From positions 170,870,296-170,934,295 of the forward strand of contig NC_089492.1 of NCBI RefSeq assembly GCF_036850765.1: a stretch of 64,000 bases of DNA, written 5' to 3'. Shown piece after piece: positions 22,878 to 34,844 of this stretch. The position numbers were made by a program, and so were the translations under genes. The stretch's first letter is position 1. Every line of letters begins with the position of its first letter. This stretch comes from Saccopteryx bilineata (lineage: Eukaryota > Chordata > Mammalia > Chiroptera > Emballonuridae). The notes under the pieces are model-generated. The model was given only the letters and a program-made list of their open reading frames with translations, did not search any database and was not told the origin of the DNA.

Positions 22878-23304
22878 CCAGACCAGGCAGTGGTGCAGTG
22901 GATAGAGTGTTGGCCTGGGATGCTGGATATCTAAGTTTGAAACTCGAGGTTGCTGGCTTGAGCACTGGCTCATCTAGTTTGAACACAGGCTCACCAGCTT
23001 GATTGCAAGGTTGATGGCTCGAGTTTGGGATCATAGACATGACCCTATGGTCACAGGCTTGAGCCCAAAGGTCACTGTCTTGAAGCCCAAAGTCACTGGC
23101 TTGAGCCCAAAGGTCATTGGCTTGAGCAAGGTGTCACTGACTCAGCTGGAGCCCTCTGGTCAAGACACATATGTGAAAGCAATCAGTGAATAACTAAGGT
23201 GTCACAACTATGAGTAAATGTTTCTCATCTCTCTCCCTTCCTGTCTGTCTGATCCTATCTCTCTATCTCTCACTCTCTCGCAAGAAAAAAAGAAAAGAAA
23301 AATT
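22878..23304 (+). mobile_element. tRNA-derived SINE type III with internal tandem expansion
   Basis: Perfect 12-bp TSD AACTAGAAAAAG at 22866-22877 and 23305-23316. It is longer than its relatives (427 against about 340 bp) because the segment 'gtcactggcttgagcccaaa' is repeated about four times, at about 23050-23135, with a period near 21 bp. Confidence 0.92.
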
Positions 23305-23569
23305 AACTAGAAAAAGAACAAACAAATCCCAGAGTAAGTAAAGGAGGGAATAATAAAGACTAGAGTGGAAATAATGACATAGAAACTAAAAAACAAAAAA
23401 TACAAAAGATCAGTATATCCAAGAGCTAGTTCTTTGTAAAGATAAACAAAATTGACAAATTTTTATCAAGACTAATAAAAAAATAGAGAGATAGAAGAAC
23501 CATGTAAATAAAATCAGAGGGAAAGAGAATAACTGTCAACAAAGAAAAGATTGTAAAAAAATACTATGA

Positions 23570-26056
23570 GAGTGACGTCAGAGAAATGGCGCTGTGAGGA
23601 GTGCTCCCAATACCTTTCCATGAAATTTCAACAAATTCAACAACTAGAAATAGAAAAACAATCCGAAGAGCATCTAAATTACACACATACACCAAACAGA
23701 TATGATTGGGCAAAACGGTAGCTAAAAATATAATCCACTCTGAAGGAAATAAGACAGAGAAGAGAGCACTCCTTCCTCACTGACCTGCGCAAGGGCCGCT
23801 TTCACTTGGAACTGAGAGAAGGTGAGGGCTGGGGGTGTGGAAAAAGCTGGGCTAGGGCAGAGATGGTCAAGCCAAGGAGAGAGTGTGCCTGCGGCTTGGC
23901 CCATACAGAGTGTGGAGCTAACACCAGCACAGACCCAGGCAGAGGTGGGCAAGCAGTTGCCTTGTTTATTTCCAATATCCTAGTTAGCGAGTGTGGTCAG
24001 TGTACAAGTGGTTCCTCTGAGCACCCCATGAGTGAGCGCCTGCGTTCCCGGACAGAGGGGCTGGGTAGGAGACTATCAGCAGTAGCCTTCTACGTGGGTT
24101 GCAACCGGAGTCTTGGTGTAATCCCTGCTCCTTGAACAACAGCGCGTGGGGTGTGCGTGAAAGCCGGCTTCCCTATGCCTGGACCTCTCCGTGCAGGGCA
24201 CCTCCACCAGCCATACAGGCTAACAAAGCACATTACCTGGGAAGAAATATATGGAAATGCTAGGGGGAGGGGTGCACAGGCAGCTTGCAGACAGCCTTTG
24301 GAGAGCAGACCCACAGATAGGATCACTGAAAGGAGCCTAACCCGCAGTATGCTCACTGCCCAGCTGGTTAATGCTGGCAGTGGCTCTGACTGACAAGGTC
24401 TTCTTTCTCAGGTCTGTGATCTAAGAGAACCCAAAGGAGAGATGTGATATTTTTTAGGGCCTCTTGCTCTGCATGCAGTGGCTGGGGCAACTTCCTGCCA
24501 GCCGATACAGGGTGAAATAAAACATTCCCATGGAGCAGACCTAAGAGAACACTGAAGAAGTTAGATAAGCTAGACTGTAGGATTCTTAACAAGGGAGAAG
24601 CCTGTGAAGAGCAGTCCCACAGAACGCTAAGGCAAGTTTAACTAGACATAACCCGGGAACTTTAGAAAGGAGCCTGATCAGAAGTCAACTCGCCCCGCTA
24701 CCTGCTTAAGCTGGTGGCTCTGGTCAGCAGCACTTTCATACTCAGGACTGTGCTCTAAAAGGACCTGGAGGAAGGACCTGGAAGCATTTAAAACCTCCTG
24801 TTCTGCATGCAGTGACCAGGGCATCTTTCTGCCAGCCAATACAGGTTACAAAGTGCAAAAAGCCTGGGGAGAGTGGCCCCATAGAGTGCTGAGGCATACA
24901 AGACACATCTGGAGGCTCATAGAAAGACATCTTGAGAGCAATTGGCTCCCAGCCCTGCCTGATTATGCTGGCAGCAGCTTACCCAGAGCCCTGCATTGAG
25001 TGAGGATAGAAGGGGGATTTGGCAGCTCTTAGGGCCTCTTACTCTCCAGGCAGTGGCAGAGGAAACTTCACAGCTGGGTCACCAGGCTGCTGATTGAAAA
25101 AAGGAGAGACTTGGAGAGAGGCTCCACAAAAATATACTCTCCCATTCTTAGAGCCTGCAAATGCTAACAAGACCCGACTACCAACAAGACTGAATCCTAG
25201 CATATGTCATCACCATAATGACACATCAACTGCAAATCCCTACCTTAGTGTGCCACAGGGGCAGAACCTGGCCACTGACCAAAAAGAGAGAGAATAAGGA
25301 AAAAGGAAGAAGATAACCTCTCAAAATCAAGAATAATCCACAGTCTTTATAACTTTTTCCACCTTTTTTTCTTTCATTTTTTATCTTTACTTGTTTTCTC
25401 TTTTCTTCCACTTTGGTTCTTTTATCCTCTTTTTGTCTAATTCTTTCCTTTTCATCTTAAACTTCATTACCCACAGGTGTTACATTTCCTATTCTTTTTT
25501 TTTCTTTCCCTCTATGAGGGTTACATTCCAAAAACCTTAACTCCTTTTTTTCTTTCCTTTCTCTCTTTTTTCTTCCTCTTTTGGTTTTTTCTTTTCCCTT
25601 TCACTTTTACTCTCATTCGATCCTCACTCAAAAACAAATTCTTTGATTTTGGATTCAAATTTTTTTCTTTTTGGCATTTTGTGTGCTTTTTACTTCACTT
25701 TTTATCTCATTAGCATTCTCCCCAACCCTGGCTCTCCATTCTATGTAGTTTTTGTTCCACTTAATATAATAGAATTTTTTTCTTGTTTTTTTACTTTTCT
25801 CTTTCACTATATCTCTCATTCGACCATCATTTATAAGCAAATTATTCTTGATCAAAATTTTTTTCTTGTAGCATTTTGTGGGTAAATACCTCATTTTTTT
25901 GCCCCTTTGTCATTTCTCTCCAACTCAGACCCTCCATTCTAGGTAGTTTCTGTTCCATTTAGCACAATATAATTCTCAGTTTTTCAAGATATTTTCTAAA
26001 AAAAAAATTTATTCTTTATCAATTTTTATTAGTGTTATTAACAAAACCACCCTCAC
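23570..26056 (+). other. 5' UTR of L1 copy B
   Basis: Shares the CRE/YY1-like start and the later T-rich region (about 25340-26040) with the leader at 3252. It lacks the ~64-bp GC-rich tandem units, so its CpG-rich part differs. The open frame 23806-24135 has no support as a gene. Confidence 0.8.
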
Positions 26057-26569
26057 ATGCCATTAAGAAAAGAAAATCGAATATCATGAATAAAAAAGAC
26101 AGAGATGTAGCACAGATAGATGAGAAAAAATCTATAGAAAATTTTTTTAAATGACAGAGTATTTAAAATAGAAATTCTAGAAATACTCAGAAATATACAA
26201 GAAAGCAAAGAAAGGCAATTTAAGAAGCTCAAAAAACAACTCAACAAACAGAAAGAATATATTACCAAAGAAATTGAAACTATGAAAACAAATCAAACAG
26301 AGATGAAAAACTGAATCCATGAACTGAAAAATGAGGTAACAAGCTCAACTAATAGAACAAGCCAGATAGAAGATAGAATTAGTGACATAGAAGACAAGTA
26401 ACTAGAGGCACAATAGAGAGGAGAGGAGAGAGACTCACTAATTTAAAAAAAATGAGAAAGCAATACAGGAATTGTCTGACTCCATCAAAAAAACTAACAT
26501 AAGAATAATAGGTATATCAGAAGGAGAAGAGAGAGAAAATGGAATGGAGAACATATTCAAACAAATAAA
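26057..26569 (+). pseudogene. L1 ORF1 N-terminal remnant of copy B
   Basis: Starts ATGCCATTAAGAAAAGAAAA at the position matching ORF1 of the full-length L1. It covers the N-terminal and coiled-coil part with frameshifts and stops, and is cut off by the internal deletion before the C-terminal domain. It is useful for comparison: it reads CAA where the full-length copy has its premature TAA. Confidence 0.88.
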
Positions 26570-29500
26570 ATATGAGACCTCAGTATACTGCTGATGGCTC
26601 TAGATCATTCATCCAAACAGAAAATCCATAAAGAAATATTGGCCTTAAACAAAACACTAGAACAATTGTATATGATAGACATCAACAGGACATTTCATTC
26701 CAAAGTGCCAGAGTATAAATTTTTCTTTAGTGTACATGGAACATTCTCAAGAACTGACCACATGTTGGGCCACAAAAATAACAACAGAAAATTTAGAAAA
26801 ATTGAAATTATACCAACCATGTTTTTTAATCATAAAGCCTTGAAACTAGAATTCAACTACAAAAAAGGTAAACAAAACCACAAAAATGTGGAAACTAAAC
26901 AACATACTTTTAAAAAATGAGTGGGTCAAAGAAGAAATAAGCACACAGTTCAAAAGTTACATACAGACAAATGAAAACGACATATCAGAATCTCTGGGAT
27001 GCAGCAAAACCATTAATAAGAGGGAAGCTCATATCACTACAGGCCTATATGAACAAAGAAGAGAGAGCCCAAGTAAACCACTTAACTTCACATCATAAGG
27101 AACTAGAAAAAGAAGAACAAAGATAACCCAAAACTAGCAGAAGAAAGAAAATAATAAAAATCAGAGCAGAAGTGAATAAAATAGAGAACAGAAAAACTAT
27201 AGAAAAAAATAATAAAACAAGGAGCTGGTTCTTTGAAAAGATCAACAAAATTGACAATCCCTTGGCAAGACTCACCAAGGAAAAAGGGAAAGGACTCATA
27301 TAAACAAAATCCAAAATGAAAGACGAGAAATCACCACAGATATTGTAGATATACAAAAAATTATTGTAGAATACTATGAAAAATTATGCCACCGAGTTTA
27401 ACAATCTAGAACAATACAATCTTCCTAGACAGAGTCATGAAGAAGCAGAAAGCCTAAGCAGACCCATATGCAGGGAGGAAATAGGAACAACTATCAAAAA
27501 CCTCCCCAAAAATAAAATTCCAGGCCCAGACAGTTATACTAGTGAATTCTATCAAACATTCAAAAAGACTTGGTTCTTATCTTACTGAAAGTCTTCCAGA
27601 AAATTGAAGAAGAAGCAATACTGCCAAACACATTTTATGAGGCCAACATAACCCTCATATCAAAACCTGGCAAGAACAGCACACACACAAAAAAAACTAC
27701 AGACCAATATCCCTAATGACTACAGATGCTAAAATACTAAACAAAATACTAGCAAATCGAATATAACAACACATAAAAAAAATAATACGTCATGATCAAG
27801 TGGGATTCATCCCAGAATCTCAAGGATGATTCACCATAAATAAAACGGTTAACATAATATACTATATCAACAAAACAAAGAACAAAAATCACATGATCTT
27901 ATCAATAGATGCAGAAAAGGCATTTAATAAAATACAACACAACCTTATGTTTAAAACACTCAACAAAATGGGTATAGAAGGAAAATATCTCCACATAATA
28001 AAGACCATTTATGTTAAACCATCAGCTAACATCATATTAAATGGCATGAAACTAGGGACTTTTCCTATTAAATCAGAAACAAGACAGGGATGTCCACTCT
28101 CTCCACTCTTATTTAACATGGTGCTAGAAGTTCTGGCCAGAGCAATCAGACAAGAGAAAGAAATAAAAGGCATCCATATTGGAAAAGAAGAAGTAAAGGT
28201 ATCACTTTTTGCACATTATATGATCCTATACATCGAAATCCCTAAAGACTCCACAAAAAGATTACTAAAAACAATAAACTAATAAAATAAGGACACATGA
28301 TACAAAATTAATATACAAAAGTCTATAGCCTTCCTCTATCCAACAATGAAACATCAGAAAACAACTCAATAAAATAATCCCCTTCATGGTTGCAACAATA
28401 ACAACAAAAATACCTAGCAATAAACATAACAAAGAATGTAAAGGATCTATATAATGCAAACTACAAAGCATTGTTAAGGGAAATAAAAAAAGATACAATA
28501 AAATGAAAAAATATTTCTTGTTCTTGGATAGGAAGAATAAATATAGTCAAAATGACCATATTACCCAAAGCAATATACAAATTCAATGCAATTCACATCA
28601 AAATTCCAATGGCATTTTTTAAAGAAATAGAACAAAAAAATTATTAGATTTATATGGAAATATAAAAAACACTGTATAGCCAAAGCAATCCTAAGGAAAA
28701 AGTACTAAGCAGGGAGCATTACAATACCTGATTTCAAATTATATTATAGAGCCACAACAATGAAAACAACGTGGTATTGGCAGAAAAATAGACACTCAGA
28801 CCAATGTAACAGAATAGAAAACCCAGAAATAAAACCACATATATATGATCAAATAATTTTTGATAAATGTGCAACAACACACAATGGAGAAAAGAAAGCC
28901 TTTTTAACAAATGGTGCTGGGAAAACTGGAAAGGCACTTGCAACAGAATGAAACTCGACTACAGTTTGTCCCCTTGTATTAAAATTAATTGAAAATGGAT
29001 CAAAAGCCTAAATATAAGATCTGAAACAATAAAGTACATAGAAGAAAACATAGGAACTAAACTCATGGACCTTGGTTATACAGAGCACTTTATGAATTTG
29101 ACTCCAAAGGCAAGGGAAGTGAAGGTAAAGATAAATGAATGGGACCACATCAGACTAAGAAGCTTTCTCACAGCAATAGAAACTGACAACAAAACAAACA
29201 GACAGCCAACTAAATGGGAGATGATATTTTCATACAACAGCTCTGATAAGGGCCTAATATCCAAAATATACAAAGAACTCATAAAACTCAACAACAAACA
29301 AACAAACAATTCAATAAAAAAATGGGAAGAGGACATGAACAGACACTTCTCCCAGGAAGAAACACAAATGGCCAACAGATATATGAAAAGATGCTCATCT
29401 TCATTAGCTATTAGAGAAATGAAAATCAAAACTACAGTGAGATACCACCTCATACCTGTTAGATTAGCTATTTTCAACAAGACAGGTAATAACAAGTGTT

Positions 29501-29931
29501 TGAGAGGCTGTGGATAATAAGAAATCCTCATCCCCTGTTGGTGTGAATATAAAGTAGTACAACCATTATGGAAAAAAGTATGATGGTTCCTCAAAAAACT
29601 AAAAATAGAACTACCTTATGACACAGCAATCCCTCTACTGGGTGTATATCCTCAAAACTCAAAATCATTGGTACGTAAAGACACATGCAGCCCCATGTTC
29701 ATTGCAGCATTGTTCACAGTGGCCAAGACATGGAAACAACCAAAAAGCCCTTCAATAGATGATTGGATAAAGAAGATGTGGCACATATACACTATGGAGT
29801 ACTACTCAGGCATTAGAAATGATGACATCGGATCATTTACAACAACATGGATGGATCTTGATAAATTGAGTGAAATAAGGAAATTAGAAAAAACTAAGAA
29901 CTATATGATTCCATACAGAGGTAGTACATAA
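26570..29931 (+). pseudogene. L1 ORF2 remnant of copy B (EN part, RT, C-terminus)
   Basis: Open pieces follow the ORF2p order. First is the endonuclease second half (26594-26920, with FSRTDHMLGHK and an FFNHKALKLEF block). Then come the linker (27093-27588) and RT (27893-28282), where the catalytic motif reads FAHY instead of FADD. Last is the C-terminal region (29065-29517 and 29668-29931). Loss of the RT Asp pair, many stops and the missing endonuclease N-terminus mean no activity. Confidence 0.9.
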
Positions 29932-30252
29932 AAATTAGACTCAGAGACATGGACAAGAGTGTGTTGGTTACCAGGGGAGGGGAAAGGAAGTAGCAGGAAG
30001 GGGTGGTGGGGAAGGAAGGAGCAGGAAGGGGTGGTGGGAGGTGAGCAGGAGGGGCACAAAGAAAACCAGACAGAGGTGATGGAAGACAATTTGACTTTGG
30101 GTGATGGATATGCAACATAATTAAATGTCAAAATAACCAGCAGATGTTTTCTCTGAACATATGTGCCCTGATTTATTATTGTCACCCCATCAAAATTAAT
30201 AAAAAAAATATATTGAACCAGAAAGACAAAAAGAAAAAGAAAAATACTATGA

Positions 30253-31214
30253 ATAACTATATGCCAACAAATTGGACAACCTGGTTAAAATGGATCAATT
30301 ACTGGAAACATACAATTTTCTAAAACTGAATCAGGCAGAATCAGAAAATGTGAATGAACCAATTACAGCTAATGAAATTTAAGCAGTAATTTAACAACTC
30401 CCAGCAAACAAAAGTCCTAGACCAGAAGACTTTACAGATGAATTTCATCACACATTCATGGAAGAACTAACATCTGTCCATCTAAAACTATTACAAAATA
30501 CTCAAGAAGAGGGAAGACTTCTAAGCTTTTTGTACAAAGCTAACATTATCTTAATTCTAAAACCAGATAAAGACACTATAAAAAAAAAGAACAAATTCAT
30601 AGGGCAATATCTCTGATGAACATAGAGGCCAAAATTCTCAACAAGATATTAACAAAACAGATCCAGCAATACATTAAAAAGATTAAACACCATTATCAAT
30701 TAGGATTTATTCTTGGGATGTGAGATTAGCACAATATTCACAAATCTGTAAATGTGATACACCACATAAACAAAATGAAGGGTAAAAACCACATGATCAT
30801 ATCAATAAATACAGGAGAATATTTGATAAAGTTCAACACCCATTTCTGATAAAAAATCTCAGCAAAGTTAGAATAGAGGAATTATACTTCAACGTAGTAA
30901 AAGCTGTATATGACAAATGCACAGCCAACATTATACTCAGTGAGAAAAAACTGAAAGTGTTTCAATTAAGATCAGGAACAAGAAAAGGATATCCACTTTT
31001 CACTTATCTTATTCAACATAGTACTAGAGGTACGAGCCACAGCAATCAGACAAACCTGAAATTGGAAAGTAAAACTATCATTATTCACAGATGACATGGA
31101 CATGATATTGTATATAGAAAACACTAAAAACTCCACTAAAAATTTTACTAGTAGATCTAATAACTGATTTTGACAAAGGAGCAGGATATCAAATTAATAT
31201 TCAGAAATTGGTGG
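30253..31214 (+). other. Copy C L1 ORF2 segment between insertions
   Basis: This is the RT portion of the old L1, continuing 'aatactatgaataactatat' after the duplicated target site. Translation of the plus strand is broken but shows the finger-palm region and the modified catalytic motif near 31080. Confidence 0.8.
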
Positions 31215-31572
31215 TATTTTTTTTCTTTTTTCTGAAGTTGGAAATGGGAAGGCAGTCAGACAGACTCCTGCATGCGCCTGACCAGGACCCACCTGGCATG
31301 CCCACCAGGGTTGATGCTCTGCTCATCTGGGGCGTTGCTCTGTTGCAATCAGAGCCATTCTAGCGCCTGAGGCAGAGGCCATATAGCCATCCTCAGTGCC
31401 CGGGCAAACTTTGCTCCAATGGAGCCTTGGCTGCAGGAGGGGGAAGAGAGAGACAGAGAGGAAGGAGAGGAGAAGCAGATGGCCACTTCTCTTGTGTGCA
31501 CTGGCTTGGAATTGAACGCTGGACTCCTGCACACCAGGCCGACGCTCTACCACTGAGCCAACCGACCAGGGC
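31215..31572 (-). mobile_element. tRNA-derived SINE type I, reverse
   Basis: Plus-strand T run, then 'ttctgaagttggaaatggga', ending with the reverse of the head at CCGACCAGGGC. The L1 frame resumes right after it ('ttcatttttatacatcaata'), which defines the right edge. The TSD is too short or eroded to state. Confidence 0.9.
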
Positions 31573-31976
31573 TTCATTTTTATACATCAATAACAAACTA
31601 CCACCAAGAGAAATAAATAAAACAAATCCATTTACTATTGCAACAACAACAAAAAATAAGGTACCTAGGAATAAATCTAACCGAGGATGTAAAATAGTTG
31701 TACTTGAAAAATTGTAAGAAACTGAAGAAAGAAATTGAAGAAGATACAAATAAAGAAGCATATCCTGTATACATGAATAGGAAGACTTAACATCAGTAAA
31801 ATGTCCATAAATCCAAAGCAATTTACAAACTCAACACAATTTCTATTAAAATACCAATGATATATCTCACAATCTAGAACAAATATTTTAAACATTTATA
31901 CCACAAATACCCTGAATAGCCTCAGCAATCCTGAGAAAGAAAATCAAAGTTGAAGGTATCACATTTCCTGATATCA

Positions 31977-31984
31977 CACTATAT
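31977..31984. repeat. 8-bp TSD, left (hAT transposon)
   Basis: CACTATAT, identical to 34837-34844. It fits the nnnTAnnn pattern reported for Buster-type hAT elements. Confidence 0.93.
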
Positions 31985-32249
31985 CAGTGTTTCCCAACCT
32001 TTTTTGTACCATGCCCCACCTTAACCTTTCTAAAATTTTATGTCCCCCCTATGTAACATACATAATTTTTAACATGAAAAAATTGATTTGTTCACTTAAT
32101 AAACATAAATGATAGGTTCTAGGAAGAAATCACTATGAAATTGTTAACAAAACACAGTAAGTAAAATTTCAAAACATATAATGAAAAAAGAAATTTAAAT
32201 TCCAAATAATTTTAATACAGATTTTTCTATATTAATTTATTATTTTAAT

Positions 32250-34022
32250 TTAGTGTGATCCTTGCGCTTGATGCTTGCTGCACAGAAATTTTATATTAGG
32301 TTCTAATTTGGTTAGCTTTAGTCTCAAGTCTCCACGGTGTGTTAAATCCAGCCGATTTCTTTTTTTTACCAGTAAATCATTTACAGCACTAAATCCACAT
32401 TCAGCGAAAAATGAAGATGGAAACAGTAGCAATAGTTTTCTTGCACATTTGGTTGAATTTGGGTATTTGATTTCTGTTTCCTCACAAAGCCATGCCATCT
32501 CTCCTTTGATATTAAATAAAGCTTTAACTGACTCATCATTTTGCAATTCTGCGAGTTCTTCTTGATACTGCATATTTGATATATCAGACAAATCCACTAA
32601 CATTGGCTGCATCATCCATGTTGGGAAATCAATTTGTTTTAAATCAGAAAATCTTTCTTTTAAATCAGCCGATTCAATATTCAAATGATTGACAATAACA
32701 AGTAAAGTGGTATCAGTTACTTCACATTTTTGGAGCCAATGAAACTGTTTAAAGTTTTTGTTGTTAATATGTTTCTGACATAACTCAATATTGGTAATGA
32801 AACCAAATATCTTTGCTTTTGCATCGACAAGAGTTTTATTTGTTCCTTGAAGTTGCTTATTTAATATATTTAGTTTTTCAAAGATATCGGCTAAATAACT
32901 CACAAATGCTTTACCATCTATTGTTAACAGATACTTCATTTCAGGTTTGTTGCTTAAAAAATCACTAAGAGTATCAAAAAGTTCCATAAATCTTTTCAAA
33001 CAGTTTCCTTTAGATAGCCATCTTACTTCAGTATGAAGTAAAAGTCTCACATGGTCTTCATTTTGTTCTTCACAAAATAGCTTGAAAAGACGCTCACATT
33101 TGGCACTAGCTTTAATAGCATTAACATACTTTATTACTGTATGTAATACTTCATTCAGAACAGGCGAGATGTTTTTAGCTACCAAGTTTTTCCTATGAAT
33201 AACACAATGCACAAGAATCATTTCTGGATTCGCATCTTTCATCAATTTTAAGCAGCCATTTTTCTTGCCCATCATATTGGGAGCACCAGCTGCAGCACAA
33301 GATGTTATATTTTTCATTGGTATATCATTGACATCTAAATAGTTTTTTAGCTTATTATATATATCTTTGGAGGTAGTGGTGCTTTCTAATCTTTTACAGA
33401 ACAACATTTCTTCAGCAAAATGTCCTTTATCAATATATCTTACATAAATTATCAATACTGCCTCACTGTCTCTCAAAGTTGATTCATCCATTTGCAAGGA
33501 GAATTTTCTTGTTTTCAGCTTTTCAATAAGTTGTTTTTCAATATCCTCACTCATTTCGTCTATTCTTCTGCTAACAGTATTGTCACTGAGTGGCATAGCT
33601 TTTACATCTTTGTCATCTTTTTCAAGAACCGTTTTAAGAAATGCTGATATTGATGGTTTTATTAAATTCTCTCCTATAGTGTGATTTTCTCCAGTTTTAG
33701 CGATGAATAAAGAAATTTGATAACTAGCCTCAAGAACACGATTACTAGTTGAAGTATGAGCAGTAAATAGAGACTTTAATGTTGTTCTTTTTTCAAAATT
33801 TTTCTTTAAAGTTTTAAAGTAACTCAAATCTGAAATAATATGAGCACTATGTTTCGCCTTCAAATATGCCTCAAGACGACCTCATTTCATTGATTCGTTG
33901 GTCAAGCATTGCTGGCATAAAAGACAAAAAGGAATCTGCTCATCATGAACAGTGGGTATGAACCCAAATTTTAAATATTCCTCCGAATATTGACGAGTTT
34001 TTTTCTTGCTTGCACCACTCAT
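32250..34022 (-). pseudogene. hAT transposase, one in-frame stop
   Basis: A hAT transposase would bind the terminal repeats and cut the element out for reinsertion. From ATG 34022-34020 the minus-strand frame spans 590 codons to 32250 with one TGA at 33884-33882 (codon 47). After it, 543 codons are open. The N-terminus looks like a BED zinc finger: C33 and C36, then H58, but a Tyr (53) stands where the first His is expected. The catalytic region has QMDEST (Asp of the DDE-type core), HCVIHRKNL (C/H block) and TEVRWLSKGN. The C-terminus carries the hAT dimerisation block (LLLLFPSSFFAECGFSAVND, then KKRNRLD). No frameshift is visible, so decay is recent. Confidence 0.92.
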
Positions 34023-34836
34023 TTTACTATGGCCTATAATAAAAATAAGATCAATTAAAAACTAATATTAAAATATGTGTCAAAATATATTCAATGTGAC
34101 ATAGAGTAAACATATACTAAAAATTCATATTTATTGAAATGTATATAACACATTTACTACACTACCACCACAAATCAAAAGGTATCTATATTTTTTCTAC
34201 TTGACAAAATTTTCTGGAAAGTTATGCTTCTAAAATTAAAATTGTCATGCATGCACTATTATAGCCCCAATAATATTTATAAAATATTAGTGCTTTCTAG
34301 CCTTGATGCAAGAAGTACTTAATAAAGAGTTTAATATTGATAAAAATAAAATAAAATACTTACCAATTATATCTATAGAATATATATATGTATATTTATT
34401 AAATCAACGAGCTTTTACAACAGTTTTGACTGACACTTATTTCAAATTAACACCAACTGAATGATATGAAACACTACAGAAGTTGCGATGGGCCAATTAG
34501 GTGAGAATAACTGCGTTGTTTAGCGAGTTTTTAAAACGTCCGGGGTCCCCCGTGGCAGATGGCATGCTCCGCGGTGAACCCAGGACGAAGTTTACTTGAC
34601 AACGCCAATCACCCAATTGATATTTTGGTCTCGTCAAACGAAATTATACTTAATAATTATTTACCGCAATTATTTAAGAATTGCATTTTTTGTTAAATTT
34701 GGCACCGATATCTAGCATTGCATTTAAATGGCCCGGGGCGAAACAGTTAAAGTCGTGTCGAGTCCATTTTCAAATTGCCCCCCTTAACTATCAAATTGCC
34801 CCCCTGTGGGCGTGGGCCCCATGTTGGGAAACACCG
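34023..34836 (-). promoter_or_regulatory. Upstream region of hAT transposase
   Basis: About 0.8 kb separates the transposase start from the element's right end. It includes a short GC-rich patch near 34540-34600 and the repeated CAAATTGCCCCCC motif. It presumably holds the promoter, but no specific promoter element is clear to me. Confidence 0.45.
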
Positions 34837-34844
34837 CACTATAT
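34837..34844. repeat. 8-bp TSD, right (hAT transposon)
   Basis: CACTATAT, identical to 31977-31984. Confidence 0.93.

Larger units (their letters stand above)
23570..30239 (+). mobile_element. LINE-1 copy B (6.7 kb), degraded, with internal deletion
   Basis: The copy starts like the full-length L1 (AGTGACGTCAGAGAAATGGC) and ends in an A-rich tail after a G-rich 3' UTR. It is flanked by AAAAATACTATGA at 23557-23569 and 30240-30252, a perfect 13-bp TSD, and is inserted in ORF2 of the older L1 copy C. About 1.2 kb is missing inside: near 26570 the sequence jumps from ORF1 (matching about 6355 of the full-length copy) to the ORF2 endonuclease (matching about 7570). Stops and frameshifts are common, so it is older than the copy at 3252. 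Confidence 0.94.
31985..34836 (-). mobile_element. Autonomous-type hAT transposon, 2,852 bp
   Basis: Its ends are CAGTGTTTCCCAAC (left) and the reverse complement of CGGTGTTTCCCAAC (right): 14-bp terminal inverted repeats with one mismatch. They are flanked by identical 8-bp TSDs. Inside is one transposase gene on the minus strand. The element sits in the old L1 copy C, so it arrived later. Near the right end CAAATTGCCCCCC occurs twice (34771-34783 and 34792-34804), possibly subterminal transposase sites. Family: hAT; the TSD pattern and protein type suggest the Buster/Charlie side, which a search should confirm. Confidence 0.95.
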
